A DNA stretch of 64,000 bases from an uncultured SAR86 cluster bacterium (lineage in GTDB: Bacteria; Pseudomonadota; Gammaproteobacteria; Magnimaribacterales; D2472), in contig CACLMT010000001.1 of NCBI GenBank assembly GCA_902608115.1, forward strand, positions 1 through 64,000, in the 5' to 3' direction. The notes under the pieces were generated by a model. That model was not told the DNA's origin and did no database searches. It was given only the letters and a program-made list of their open reading frames with translations. Position 1 is the stretch's first letter. Each line of letters starts with the position of its first letter. Both the position numbers and the translations under genes were made by a program. Shown here piece by piece: positions 17,910 to 27,336 of the stretch.

Positions 17910-18996
17910 TGTTTGTTCTGGCCTCAATGAAGGCATCTCCGGCAATGGCGTTAAAGCTTTTCACTTCAGCCATGAATTTTTTAAATGATTGATAAACTTT
18001 GTTTACCGCAGGATCATTCGCTGCGGATGTTTCTAATATTTCTTCAGAAATGGATCTAAACTCATTAATTACATCTTTGGGCAATTCCCGTAATTGTACA
18101 TTGTGATTTTTTATTAAATCTTGTAAGGCTCTGTTATTAGACGCGTTATATTCATTTAATAGATCTTGATTGACCGCTTTTGCAGCAGTGGAAACAATAG
18201 ATTGAAGGTGGGAAGGAAGAGAGTCCCATGCTTCTATGTTAATTGTGAACTCAAGCATAGAGCCTGGCTCATGCCAGCCAGGATAGTAATAATATTTAGC
18301 AACCTGCTGAAAACCAAAAGCTAAATCGTTGTATGGGCCAACCCATTCGACGGCATCAATGGTTCCAGTTTGCATTGCTGTATATAGCTCTCCACCCGGT
18401 ATGTTTACAGGCACCCCGCCAGCTCTTTTAAACACTTCTCCACCAAAACCTGGGAAACGCATCTTCAAACCTTTAATGTCATCAAGAGAATTAATTTCTT
18501 TATTAAACCAACCAAACATTTGTGTGCCAGTGTTACCTCCTGGTAATGGCTTCATATTAAAAGGTTTATAAAGCTCTTCCCAAAGCTCCAATCCTCCGCC
18601 TCGGTAAACCCATGCGTTAATTTCGTCTGCTGTAAAACCAAAGGGCACACCAGCAAAAAACTGTGCAGCTGGCACTTTGCCTTTCCAGTAATATGCGCCT
18701 CCATGCCCCATCTCAACTGAGCCAGATGAAACAGCATCAAATACTCCCATTGCGGGCACCAACTCTCCAGCTCCATAAACTTTAACTTTTAACTGACCTT
18801 GGGACATCTCTTCAACTAAAGTGCTAAATCTTTCTGGCGCCATCCCTAATCCTGGATAATTTTTAGGCCATGTAGTTACAAGTGACCATGAATAGCTTTT
18901 GATTTTGCTTTCATTTATTTTGCTTTGCTCTGGCGCGCCACAGGCTATGAGCAAACTTAAAACTAACGCACTAATTAAAAAATTTTTCATCCTCAT
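17893..18996 (-). CDS. TRAP transporter substrate-binding lipoprotein, TakP-like
   Basis: About 367 residues. The ATG at 18996 overlaps the uvrD stop (ATGA) and gives a lipoprotein signal (ALVLSLLIACG). The mature protein resembles TakP-type receptors for 2-oxo acids: WSLVTTWPKNYPGLG, HGGAYYWKGKVPAAQFF, the ligand-arginine region MRFPGFGGEVFKRAGG, AMQTGTIDAVEWVGPYNDLA and YYYYPGWHEPGSM. It probably serves the dctQM permease at 14543-16314. Adjacency to the lipoate genes fits a pyruvate or 2-oxo acid theme, by inference. Confidence 0.88.
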   Translation of the reverse strand: MRMKNFLISALVLSLLIACGAPEQSKINESKIKSYSWSLVTTWPKNYPGLGMAPERFSTLVEEMSQGQLKVKVYGAGELVPAMGVFDAVSSGSVEMGHGGAYYWKGKVPAAQFFAGVPFGFTADEINAWVYRGGGLELWEELYKPFNMKPLPGGNTGTQMFGWFNKEINSLDDIKGLKMRFPGFGGEVFKRAGGVPVNIPGGELYTAMQTGTIDAVEWVGPYNDLAFGFQQVAKYYYYPGWHEPGSMLEFTINIEAWDSLPSHLQSIVSTAAKAVNQDLLNEYNASNNRALQDLIKNHNVQLRELPKDVINEFRSISEEILETSAANDPAVNKVYQSFKKFMAEVKSFNAIAGDAFIEARTNSDTDS

Positions 18997-21161
18997 GTCT
19001 CCAGTTTTGCAAAAGCAAGAACCAGCCATTTACTTCCAGCTTTTTCAAAATTAATTTGAACCCTGGCTGATTCTCCCGATCCCTCATAGTTTAAAACGAT
19101 GCCGGGTCCAAAGGTAGGGTGAACAACCTTTTGACCTAATCCAATTCCAACCTCATCTTTAAAATCCATGGTAGATTTTTTTGTTTTTCTTCTATAAGGG
19201 GTAGTTACAGATGCTCTTGGTCTAATTTCTTCAATATAAACTGATGGTATCTCTTTTAAAAATCTTGAAGGTGGATTAAATACATCTGTTCCATGCAGCC
19301 TCCTGGATTCAGCATAAGTTAAATATAATTTTTTCATGGCTCTAGTGATACCAACATAACAAAGCCTTCGCTCCTCTTCTAATTGCGAGGGAGACTCAAG
19401 AGACCTACCATGAGGGAACAGGGTTTCTTCTAGACCTGTAATAAAAACTAGTGGAAATTCTAGTCCCTTTGCAGAATGCAGAGTCATTAACTGTACAGCA
19501 TCTTGAAATTCATCGGCCTGGGTATCGCCAGCATCTAGGGAAACAGTATCAAGAAATATTTCTGCAATCTCTTTATAAGATTTATTTTTCTCAAATGACT
19601 GTTCAAAATTTTTAGCGGCAGTTACTAGTTCTTGTAGGTTCTCTATTCTGGTTTTTCCTTTTTCTCCTGCTTCTTTTTTGTGATGCTGATATAACCCAGA
19701 GTTTTGTATCATCATTTCCATTAATTCTGATAAAGGCGTTGTATCTAGTAATCCTATACTTTCTGAAATTAAAGTTAGATATGCTGTAAGTCCTTGACCA
19801 GCCCTGCCTCCCATCTTTCCTTCATCAAGAAGTTTTGCGGCTGCTTTGATGTAAGAAAGGTTATAAGTTTTGGCAGCATCTCTAATTTTAGCTTGAGACT
19901 TAACTCCTATCCCTCTGGTTGGGTTAGCAATAGACCGCTCAAAAGCAGGATTATCATGCGGATTAAAAATAACCTTTAAATAGCTCATGGCATTTTTAAT
20001 CTCCATGCGCTCATAAAAACGGAGACCCCCATAAATTCGATACGGGATACTGATTCTTAAGAGTGCTTCTTCTAATGCCCTGGATTGAGCATTAGATCTA
20101 TAAACAATACCGACGTCTTGATATAACTCTCCACCCTCCATCCAAGCTTTTACAATTCCAGCAATAAATCTTGCCTCATCCTGTTCATCGTATGCCTGAT
20201 AAAGGGTGATAAGCTCTCCTTCAAGAGAGTCTGTCCACAAATTCTTTCCTAGGCGTTCTTGATTATTATCTATAAGAGCATTGGCAGCACTAAGAATTAC
20301 ACTGGTAGACCTATAGTTTTGTTCAAGTCTTATAACTTTTGCTCCTTTAAAGCTAGATTCAAATGAAGAAATATTTTCTACCTTGGCCCCTCTCCAACCA
20401 TAAATCGATTGGTCATCATCTCCAACCGTCGTAATAGTGGCGCTTTTAGATGAAATTTCTTGAAGCCAGTTATATTGAATGGTGTTAGTGTCTTGAAATT
20501 CATCAACCAAAATAGCTTTAAACCTATTATGAAAAAACTCTTTAACACTTTTATTGGTATTAATTAGTTCATATGATCGAAGAAGCAATTCAGCAAAATC
20601 TACTAAACTATCAACCTGACATAGCTCTTCATAGTTTTTATAAACCCCTTTAACTGTCTGAGCATAAAAATCTCCATTATCTTTAACTTTATCTGCTCTT
20701 ATGCCTTCATCTTTCCAGTTATTAATTTGCCACTGAATTTGTTTCGGTGGCCACATTGCGTCATCTAGGCTCGCTTCTTTCACTAGCCTTTTAACTATTC
20801 GAAGCTGATCATCACTATCAAGGATCGTAAACCCCGAGATTAAACCCGCTTCTTTATAAAATCTTTTAAGGGTTCTGTGGGCTAAACCATGAAATGTGCC
20901 ACACCACATATCTCCAGCTGGTGATTGTAATAATTCTTGAATGCGTGCCTGCATTTCTTGGGCCGCCTTATTTGTAAAGGTAACTGCTATGATTGATGAA
21001 GGATTGATTCCCATGGCCTCAACCTTCCAAGCAATTCTATGAACTAAAACTCTAGTCTTGCCGGAGCCAGCCCCAGCCAGAACCAAAATATACTTATCTT
21101 CTGACGTTACTGCTTCGCGTTGAGGTTCGTTAAGATTTTCAAGTATATGAGAAACATCCAT
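18993..21161 (-). CDS. uvrD: DNA helicase II (UvrD)
   Basis: 722 residues, the same length class as E. coli UvrD. Superfamily 1A 3'-5' helicase for nucleotide excision and mismatch repair. The start MDVSHILENLNEPQREAV matches UvrD. Walker A is LAGAGSGKTRVLVHR, motif II LVDEFQDTN, motif III TVGDDDQSIYGWRGA, motif IV RLEQNYRST, motif V LMTLHSAKGLEFPLVF and motif VI GITRAMKKLYLTYA. The C-terminal VVHPTFGPGIVLNYEG is the UvrD tail. Confidence 0.97.
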   Translation of the reverse strand: MDVSHILENLNEPQREAVTSEDKYILVLAGAGSGKTRVLVHRIAWKVEAMGINPSSIIAVTFTNKAAQEMQARIQELLQSPAGDMWCGTFHGLAHRTLKRFYKEAGLISGFTILDSDDQLRIVKRLVKEASLDDAMWPPKQIQWQINNWKDEGIRADKVKDNGDFYAQTVKGVYKNYEELCQVDSLVDFAELLLRSYELINTNKSVKEFFHNRFKAILVDEFQDTNTIQYNWLQEISSKSATITTVGDDDQSIYGWRGAKVENISSFESSFKGAKVIRLEQNYRSTSVILSAANALIDNNQERLGKNLWTDSLEGELITLYQAYDEQDEARFIAGIVKAWMEGGELYQDVGIVYRSNAQSRALEEALLRISIPYRIYGGLRFYERMEIKNAMSYLKVIFNPHDNPAFERSIANPTRGIGVKSQAKIRDAAKTYNLSYIKAAAKLLDEGKMGGRAGQGLTAYLTLISESIGLLDTTPLSELMEMMIQNSGLYQHHKKEAGEKGKTRIENLQELVTAAKNFEQSFEKNKSYKEIAEIFLDTVSLDAGDTQADEFQDAVQLMTLHSAKGLEFPLVFITGLEETLFPHGRSLESPSQLEEERRLCYVGITRAMKKLYLTYAESRRLHGTDVFNPPSRFLKEIPSVYIEEIRPRASVTTPYRRKTKKSTMDFKDEVGIGLGQKVVHPTFGPGIVLNYEGSGESARVQINFEKAGSKWLVLAFAKLET

Positions 21162-21203
21162 TGGGGGTTCATTTTTTAATCCAAGAAGCCTATTCTAACC
21201 CTT

Positions 21204-22046
21204 ATGCAAACTAAATTATTAAGAGAAATAAAAAATGCCTTGTCTAGTCTCAGAAAATCTGAAATCAAAGTGGCTGAATTTATATTAAACAAGCCAAGCG
21301 CAATTATTGAGCTAACAACAGCGCAGGCCTCTAATGAAATTGGTATAAGTGAGCCAACCCTTATTAGGTTTTGTAAAGCAATTGGTTTTAGTGGTTTCCA
21401 AAAATTTAAACTCACCCTTGCTCAGCAGCTTGCTGCGGATAATTATTTCCACGCCTATGAGATTAATCCTGATGACAGCATACAAACCCTGACAGAAAAA
21501 GTATTTGATAGCACTATTAGTGAAATTTTAAATGTTCGGTCCCAACTCAGCCAAGAATCTCTTGAAGAGGCTATAAAAACTTTAGCCAATGCAAAGCGGG
21601 TTGAGTTTTATGCTTTTGGCGGATCAGCCCCCGTGGCAATGGATGCTCAACATAAATTTTTTAGACTAAAGATACCTTCGTCATGTATCTCAGACCCTCA
21701 CATACAATTCATGTCAGCTAACTCACTAAATAAAACTGACGTAGTGGTTGCTATCTCTCAATCAGGAACAACAGCCGCCTTGGTAGAAAGCGTAAAAACC
21801 GTACAAAGCTTTGGAGTTGTTGTTGTTGGTTTGATGCCCTCTAGGACTCCTCTCTCTAGAATATGTGACATCTCATTAGATATAGACGTAGGAGAGAATG
21901 CCCGACTAACTCGACCCCTAACATCTAGGCTTGCTTATATGGCAATTATTGATGTCTTGGCCGTGGGTGTGGCGCAACTTAAGCCTGAAGCACAAGATCA
22001 TTTGTACAATATTGTTACAAGCCAAAATTCTCTTAAGCTTAAATAA
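21204..22046 (+). CDS. hexR: HexR-type transcriptional regulator (RpiR/SIS)
   Basis: 280 residues. N-terminal RpiR helix-turn-helix (about 1-77), including SEPTLIRFCKAIGFSGFQKFKL, then a SIS sugar-phosphate domain (about 120-260) with FYAFGGSAPVAMDAQHKFFR and VVVAISQSGTTAALVE. The pattern matches HexR, which senses KDPG and controls central carbon genes in gammaproteobacteria. No edd, zwf or eda gene is nearby, so the target set is unknown. Divergent from uvrD. Confidence 0.83.
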   Translation: MQTKLLREIKNALSSLRKSEIKVAEFILNKPSAIIELTTAQASNEIGISEPTLIRFCKAIGFSGFQKFKLTLAQQLAADNYFHAYEINPDDSIQTLTEKVFDSTISEILNVRSQLSQESLEEAIKTLANAKRVEFYAFGGSAPVAMDAQHKFFRLKIPSSCISDPHIQFMSANSLNKTDVVVAISQSGTTAALVESVKTVQSFGVVVVGLMPSRTPLSRICDISLDIDVGENARLTRPLTSRLAYMAIIDVLAVGVAQLKPEAQDHLYNIVTSQNSLKLK

Positions 22047-22691
22047 CTAATATCTTAGGTTTTCTCGGAACCAAAGATTAATTACCCACTTCTCTCCTTT
22101 GATCACCGGCATTCCACCATGCAACGATCTTGGATTAATTTCAGCGTGTAAAGAAGATTCGCTGTTTAAAAGAGCATTATGAAATATAACCACATCTCCC
22201 TTTCTTGGGCTGATGGTTACTCCGAGCTCAGGAAAGTCTGTTCCGCCCCCCGCCTCTACATTGTTAAGATAGGCTAGGGCAGTGATGAGGCGCTGTCCTC
22301 CTGGCTCCCAGTTTTTTTTACCGTCTTCAGAGTTAAAGTCAAAAGAATCAAAATGGGGTTTATATTCTGCCCCCTCTTTGTAATAAACAAGTTGGTATTG
22401 TTCTGCGTTTCTAATGGGCATCTGCACCAAAATAGAGAACCTTTTACTAACCTCATGCAATATTTCACTGGCATCATGTTGTATCCAACAATTTTCACTT
22501 GTTCTGCTCTTGTGTTGAATATGCTTATCAGGACTAATGACTGTAGAGGGTTTTAACCTGCCCTTTCCAGCCTCAATAAAAGCATCACACTCATCATTGC
22601 TCAAAAAATTGTCAACAACGTACAGTATGGGATTTGATGAATGCATGGTGACATTATCTGCAATTTTTTTTGGAAACTCTTCTTCTTTCAT
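22047..22691 (-). CDS. Prolyl 4-hydroxylase-like 2OG-Fe(II) oxygenase
   Basis: 214 residues, one catalytic domain, no signal peptide. The iron triad is in KPHFDSFDF (HxD) and SLHGGMPV (distal His), with the 2-oxoglutarate lysine in IKGEKWVINLWFR. Other P4H features are VVDNFLSNDEC, the YQLVYYKEGAEY strand and ALAYLNNVEAGGGTDFPELG. It should hydroxylate prolines in a cytosolic protein. It is divergent from a Skp1-type GlcNAc transferase with a 35-base gap (see findings). Confidence 0.88.
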   Translation of the reverse strand: MKEEEFPKKIADNVTMHSSNPILYVVDNFLSNDECDAFIEAGKGRLKPSTVISPDKHIQHKSRTSENCWIQHDASEILHEVSKRFSILVQMPIRNAEQYQLVYYKEGAEYKPHFDSFDFNSEDGKKNWEPGGQRLITALAYLNNVEAGGGTDFPELGVTISPRKGDVVIFHNALLNSESSLHAEINPRSLHGGMPVIKGEKWVINLWFRENLRY

Positions 22692-22726
22692 GTGAGATAA
22701 TTGTAATTTAAAAACTTGTTTCTAGC

Positions 22727-23734
22727 ATGTCTATGAAAATATTTATTTCCATTCCCTCTTATCAAGACCCATTATTGCTTGAAACTCTTTGTAGCGCATA
22801 TCAAAATGCTGCAAATAAAGACAACATTTCATTTGGTGTTTGTGAGCAAGCCAATCATGGTATAGATGTTGAATCATTAAAGTTTCAAGATCGAGTTGAA
22901 TATGAATTATTAGACCCAGTTATGGCAAAAGGACCCTGTTGGGCAAGAGCAAGAATTCAAAAATTTTTAAACGATGAGGATTACTTTCTTCAAATAGACT
23001 CTCATACTATTTTTGCAAAAAATTGGGACGCCATTCTATTAAATTATTATTCTTGGTTAGAGGACAACTTGGAAAATAATTTCGTAATTACAGGATATCC
23101 ACGAGAATTCAAACCCAATAAAGAGCTTACTAGTTTTGAATTAAATACTACACATAAAGATACTCTAGGAATCACTTTTCGAGAGGACAGAATGTTTGAA
23201 GACGGTCATTATTCTATGCAAAAAAGCTTTCCCGCTAATGCAAAGGTTCCGGTTAAAGGTTTGTTAGTGGCGGGGGGTTTTATTTTTACAAAAAGAAAAT
23301 TTATAGAAGATATTCCATATGACCCAAACTTCTATTTTCACGGAGAAGAGCTGAGCATTGCTTTAAGACTTTTTACAAATAAGTGGGATGTGGTACACAT
23401 ACCAGGAGTGCCAATATTTCATTTTTATACAGATGTAAATAATTTAGATAGAAAGCTTCATTGGGATCCTGAAGATGACAAAAATCGAGTGATAAAATGG
23501 AATGAACTGGACAAAAAAAGCAAAGCAAGATTGACCGATTTAGTAAATAATAAACTGAAAGAGCCCTTTGGGCTGGGCTCAGATAGAACGATCGAAGAAT
23601 TTGGAAAACTATCCGGGGTCGATCTTATTAAAAAAGATATTGTTGACTTTGATAGGGCCACTAATACTTTCTGTTTTTTTAAGATTGATTCAGATGACAG
23701 GCCTTTTCATTCAATTATTTCAGCAAATAATTGA
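22727..23734 (+). CDS. Skp1-type GlcNAc transferase family glycosyltransferase
   Basis: 335 residues. The beginning IFISIPSYQDPLLLETL, then FGVCEQ, GPCWARARIQKF and YFLQIDSHTIFAKNWD (DSH metal-binding motif), match the family that includes Dictyostelium Gnt1. That enzyme adds GlcNAc to hydroxyproline on Skp1. The segment VAGGFIFTKRKFIEDIPYDP and FFHGEELSIALRLF-like residues (YFHGEELSIALRLF) follow. No signal peptide, so cytosolic. Acceptor and sugar are inferred only. Confidence 0.82.
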   Translation: MSMKIFISIPSYQDPLLLETLCSAYQNAANKDNISFGVCEQANHGIDVESLKFQDRVEYELLDPVMAKGPCWARARIQKFLNDEDYFLQIDSHTIFAKNWDAILLNYYSWLEDNLENNFVITGYPREFKPNKELTSFELNTTHKDTLGITFREDRMFEDGHYSMQKSFPANAKVPVKGLLVAGGFIFTKRKFIEDIPYDPNFYFHGEELSIALRLFTNKWDVVHIPGVPIFHFYTDVNNLDRKLHWDPEDDKNRVIKWNELDKKSKARLTDLVNNKLKEPFGLGSDRTIEEFGKLSGVDLIKKDIVDFDRATNTFCFFKIDSDDRPFHSIISANN

Positions 23735-23757
23735 AAAAATATTAATGGAGAACAAAA

Positions 23758-24174
23758 ATGAAAGACGAAGTTAAAAAATTTTTAAATGCTTATGGAGACT
23801 TTGTTACTAAAGTCACTAGTAAACCAAGCCTAAATCAATCTAGTCTAGATGAGAGAATGAAAGAAATTGATTCTTCCTCTGATATCAAATCCGCAAGGCT
23901 TATAACGGCTGCGCTTGGACTTGGGAGTGAAACGGGCGAATTTGTGGAAATAGTTAAGAAAATATTTCTGCAGGGCAAGCCCGCAAACGAAGACAATATA
24001 TTTCACATGAAAAGAGAGCTTGGTGACATTATGTGGTACTGGGTTACGGCATGTATGGCTCTAAAGCTTGACCCATATGAAGTAATCAAGGAAAACCAAG
24101 ACAAACTTGAAGCAAGATATGGAGAAAAATTTAAAGTTGATAGAAGTGAGCACAGAAAAGATGGTGACTTATAA
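23758..24174 (+). CDS. MazG-like nucleotide pyrophosphohydrolase
   Basis: 138 residues with the all-alpha NTP pyrophosphohydrolase motif: ETGEFVEIVKK followed by KRELGDIMWYWVTAC, giving the EXXE and EXXD metal-binding pairs. A ribosome-binding sequence (ggag) lies just before the ATG. Such proteins remove aberrant nucleotides or alter nucleotide pools and are frequent in marine phages. It follows the glycosyltransferase after 23 bases and probably shares its transcript. Confidence 0.85.
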   Translation: MKDEVKKFLNAYGDFVTKVTSKPSLNQSSLDERMKEIDSSSDIKSARLITAALGLGSETGEFVEIVKKIFLQGKPANEDNIFHMKRELGDIMWYWVTACMALKLDPYEVIKENQDKLEARYGEKFKVDRSEHRKDGDL

Positions 24175-24232
24175 ACCCCTCTCCACAAATTCCTATTTGT
24201 TATTGCAATGGCATGGCTAGAAATAAATTAGC

Positions 24233-25207
24233 CTAGTATGATGACTTTTTTTTAAAATCAGCAACCGCCTCAATATACTCTTTCTTTAATTGATCAACCA
24301 AAGCCTGCACAGATGGAGAGCTCTTGATTGACCCAATGCCCTGTCCAGATCCCCAAATATCTTTCCAAGCTTTGGAGTCCATATTGCCGCCTGAACCAAA
24401 ATCCATAGATAATTTGTCAGCTTTGGGTAAATTGTTGGGATCTAAGCCAGCCTTCTCAATAGATGGCTTTAAATAATTACCAAGAACACCTGTAAACAAA
24501 GAAGAATAAACAATATCATCTGCTGCGCCCTCTACCAACATGTCTTTGTATTCCTGCTCAGCATTTGCTTCTTCTGAGGCAATAAATCTGGATCCCATAT
24601 AAGCAAGATCAGCACCGAGAGCCAAGCTTGAAGCAACTGCACTTCCAGAGCTGATTGAACCTGAAAGAATAATGGTTCCATCAAAAAATTCTCTTACCTC
24701 TCTTACTAGGGCAAAGGGCGATAATGTGCCCGCATGACCCCCGGCTCCAGCACAAACTAAAATTAATCCATCAACTCCCTGTTCGGCTGCTTTGCGAGCA
24801 TGCTTTACATTAATAACATCGTGATAAACCAAGCCCCCATAAGAGTGGGCCGCTTTAACTATCTCTTCTGGCGGTCTTAATGAGGTAATAATAATCGGAG
24901 CCTCGTGTTTTACACACAATTCCATGTCACCTAATAATCGATCGTTTGATGCGTGACAAATTTGGTTGACTGCATAAGGAGCAATGGGCATGTTCGGATT
25001 TGCTTCCTTGGCTTCCGCAAGCTCTTTTTTAATTCTAATCAACCATTCTTCTAATACAGTTTGAGGTCTTGCATTTAAAGCTGGGAAGGCGCCAACAATA
25101 CCAGCCTTGCATTGGGCTATAACTAGCTCTGGACCTGAAACCAAAAATAAAGGTGCGCCGATTACCGGTATTGAAAGATTATCTAGGAGTATTTTTGGAA
25201 GAGGCAT
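24233..25207 (-). CDS. Nitronate monooxygenase family flavoprotein
   Basis: 324 residues, FMN-dependent TIM barrel of the 2-nitropropane dioxygenase type. Features are VIGAPLFLVSGPELVIAQC near the start, QGVDGLILVCAGAGGHAG, and the FMN phosphate segment LSGSISSGSAVASSLALGAD followed by GSRFIASEEA. The last fits the actinobacteria/proteobacteria class that oxidises alkyl nitronates. True substrate unknown. Convergent with mazG. Confidence 0.88.
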   Translation of the reverse strand: MPLPKILLDNLSIPVIGAPLFLVSGPELVIAQCKAGIVGAFPALNARPQTVLEEWLIRIKKELAEAKEANPNMPIAPYAVNQICHASNDRLLGDMELCVKHEAPIIITSLRPPEEIVKAAHSYGGLVYHDVINVKHARKAAEQGVDGLILVCAGAGGHAGTLSPFALVREVREFFDGTIILSGSISSGSAVASSLALGADLAYMGSRFIASEEANAEQEYKDMLVEGAADDIVYSSLFTGVLGNYLKPSIEKAGLDPNNLPKADKLSMDFGSGGNMDSKAWKDIWGSGQGIGSIKSSPSVQALVDQLKKEYIEAVADFKKKSSY

Positions 25208-25274
25208 GTTTATCCTTAATTTTTAAATATGAGCTTACACCATCGTAGACTGCAATAGAATAAGCGAATCGAAG

Positions 25275-25997
25275 TTATTTAATTTGGTCAGCAACCCAGC
25301 TAATTGACCAGTTGTGACCCAATCTATTTCCTTTATACGTATCTGGAAGAGTTGTAACATGGCTCCCCAAAATATTGATATCTTGAGGGTTGTTTTCTAA
25401 ACCTTTAAAAGCGTTATCTAGTTCTTGTTGAGTTCTCCATTCAAATAAAACAATATTATTTTTAATTTTTTTTAGTGGCTCAAAATTACAGCTCTTAATA
25501 AAAGCTGCCGTCCCTGCCAAAGGCGATGCAATAATATGTACTTCAAACGCCGTCTCGCTACTCCAATTCTCTACTATATGGCTAACCACTATACCCCCAT
25601 AACTATGACCCATGAGAGTAACTTTTTGAATCTTGGGATATGTATCAAGCAAACCTTCGATTTCTAAAATTAAATTTTCTGCAGGGGCTTGGTAACAGCC
25701 ATCATCAGGCCACCTATAAAAATAAATTTCTTTGTTATTTGTGTTTAAAACTTTAAGCGGATAAACCCACTCATAACCCTCACTATTTCTTCCATGAACT
25801 CCAATGAGCACTTCATTAGCATTGCTCATATTTGACTCTAAAGCATTTAATCCATGTGAAAAAGCCATTAACTGCTTTCCTAGTTTTTCAACAGAAATAT
25901 CTTTATCAAAATCTGAAAGCTGAATGCTTGTAACAGATGGGCTGTCACACCCAAAAATAAAAAATATGAGCAAAAAAATAACTGATGATCTTTTCAT
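25275..25997 (-). CDS. Alpha/beta hydrolase lipoprotein
   Basis: 240 residues. The lipoprotein signal ends at FIFGCDSP (Cys about 17). The nucleophile elbow is LMGHSYGGIVVSH with the serine about residue 120. The C-terminal histidine is likely in NRLGHNWSISWVA. No closer family is recognised, so esterase or lipase activity at the cell envelope is only inferred. Confidence 0.72.
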   Translation of the reverse strand: MKRSSVIFLLIFFIFGCDSPSVTSIQLSDFDKDISVEKLGKQLMAFSHGLNALESNMSNANEVLIGVHGRNSEGYEWVYPLKVLNTNNKEIYFYRWPDDGCYQAPAENLILEIEGLLDTYPKIQKVTLMGHSYGGIVVSHIVENWSSETAFEVHIIASPLAGTAAFIKSCNFEPLKKIKNNIVLFEWRTQQELDNAFKGLENNPQDINILGSHVTTLPDTYKGNRLGHNWSISWVADQIK

Positions 25998-26083
25998 AAA
26001 AAATTATTTAATAAAATACATAACACTGTAGTTATCAAAGCCCTTTGTACCAACCTTATACTTAAGCAACTCACTAATTATTG

Positions 26084-26674
26084 TTATGAAAGCTCTGACC
26101 TTTTACCTGAAAAGTTTGAAAAGTATCTTTGGATTACTACAAGATCTTTTTCTTTATCATTGCTTGGAATAAAAAATTCTCCAAGCTCAATGGTTTTATT
26201 GGAAAAATCAAGACCTGCTAACATTATTTTGCTGTTGGTTTGCTTGGCAATGCGAAGGAATCCTGTTTTAAGCCTTGTAACTTTCCTTCGAGTTCCCTCT
26301 GGAGCCACTCCAATAATAAAACCTTTGTACTTTAAAGTGATAGCTTGTATTTCTTTCTTTAGGGCTGCTGGATTGGCTCTGTTTACAGGGATGCCCCCCA
26401 TTTTTCTTAAAATTCGTCGAAATCCTTTTTTAAATATTGAATGTTTGCCAATCCAATGAATGTGAATATCCAGGCTCAGCAAGGCAAACATTGCAACAAC
26501 AAAATCCCAGTTAGATGTGTGGGGACCAATAACAAGCACCACCCTCTCATCTTTTGGGAAATGTCCCCTCCATTTCCAACCCGTAATCTTCATAAGAATT
26601 GAGCCAATAAATTTAAGAATTTTTGGTCTGTTGGCGCGGAGATGTTCTGGAATAAATACTTTGTACTTGCTCAT
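26084..26674 (-). CDS. 1-acylglycerol-3-phosphate acyltransferase family protein (PlsC-like)
   Basis: 196 residues. The acyltransferase HX4D motif is HTSNWD in VIGPHTSNWDFVVAM, and the second motif is GVAPEGTRRKV. The short, basic form resembles the LPLAT subgroup common in marine bacteria. The substrate could be lysophosphatidate or another acyl acceptor. It stands upstream of an unrecognised membrane protein and a crotonase gene on the same strand. Confidence 0.85.
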   Translation of the reverse strand: MSKYKVFIPEHLRANRPKILKFIGSILMKITGWKWRGHFPKDERVVLVIGPHTSNWDFVVAMFALLSLDIHIHWIGKHSIFKKGFRRILRKMGGIPVNRANPAALKKEIQAITLKYKGFIIGVAPEGTRRKVTRLKTGFLRIAKQTNSKIMLAGLDFSNKTIELGEFFIPSNDKEKDLVVIQRYFSNFSGKRSELS

Positions 26675-26694
26675 TGGGGTTAGTCTATATGTTT

Positions 26695-27336
26695 TCAGTC
26701 TCTACTTCTAATTTGTAATATAAGGCCAAAGCTAAGAAGAATTAAAAACAATAAAAGCCTTGGGTCGCCCAAATAAAAGGATGGCTCAACTGGATATGCA
26801 ATAGTTTTTTCCATGGCCTCTATTTTGAACTCATGTTTACCAAAAAAAACTGGGTTGGTTGCTATCTCCATCATTACTCGTCTACTTTTATACCTCATTA
26901 AAGCTGCCCTATCCCAAGTTTCAGCATTCTCTATGCCGAACACGTCCATTGATGAGTTCACAACATAACCCATAAATATAGGGTGTGAAGCCCTCTTCAA
27001 AAGAGCTGGTGTCATATATTCCATATATCGGTTCAATAAATCATCTGCTGTGTCTCCCTCTTTCGCCCCCTCAACAAAACCAGGATTTTCATTTATATCG
27101 ATGTTATTGACCATTATGAATTGCTTGCCTGTGTCTTCTTCCATGAAATGCTTTAAACGGTTATAACGATCTTTGCTAAAAGGACGATTGTTTAGCTCAG
27201 CATTTTTTTCTGCTTGAGCTAAGAAAAATTTAATCTCTTCTGCGCTAAGTTCCCCCCCAAGATTTGTATACCAAGAAAAAAACATGGCATAGAGAACTGA
27301 AATAATTAACCAATTTTTTTTATTCTTTGACATCAT
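26695..27336 (-). CDS. Membrane protein of unknown function
   Basis: 213 residues, not recognised. One hydrophobic segment near the N-terminus (about 9-25) and one at the very C-terminus (LLLFLILLSFGLILQI) bracket a soluble, probably periplasmic region. That region contains AEKNAELNNRPFSKDRYNRLKHFM and a conserved-looking stretch FIMVNNIDINENPGFVEG. Overlaps the crotonase gene by 4 bases, so cotranslated with it. Confidence 0.65.
   Translation of the reverse strand: MMSKNKKNWLIISVLYAMFFSWYTNLGGELSAEEIKFFLAQAEKNAELNNRPFSKDRYNRLKHFMEEDTGKQFIMVNNIDINENPGFVEGAKEGDTADDLLNRYMEYMTPALLKRASHPIFMGYVVNSSMDVFGIENAETWDRAALMRYKSRRVMMEIATNPVFFGKHEFKIEAMEKTIAYPVEPSFYLGDPRLLLFLILLSFGLILQIRSRD

Noticed and set aside
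24175-24232. Terminator ggcta...tagcc between mazG and the nitronate monooxygenase gene
   Set aside because: Only a 5-base stem with a 9-base loop and no adjacent T-run; too weak to list.
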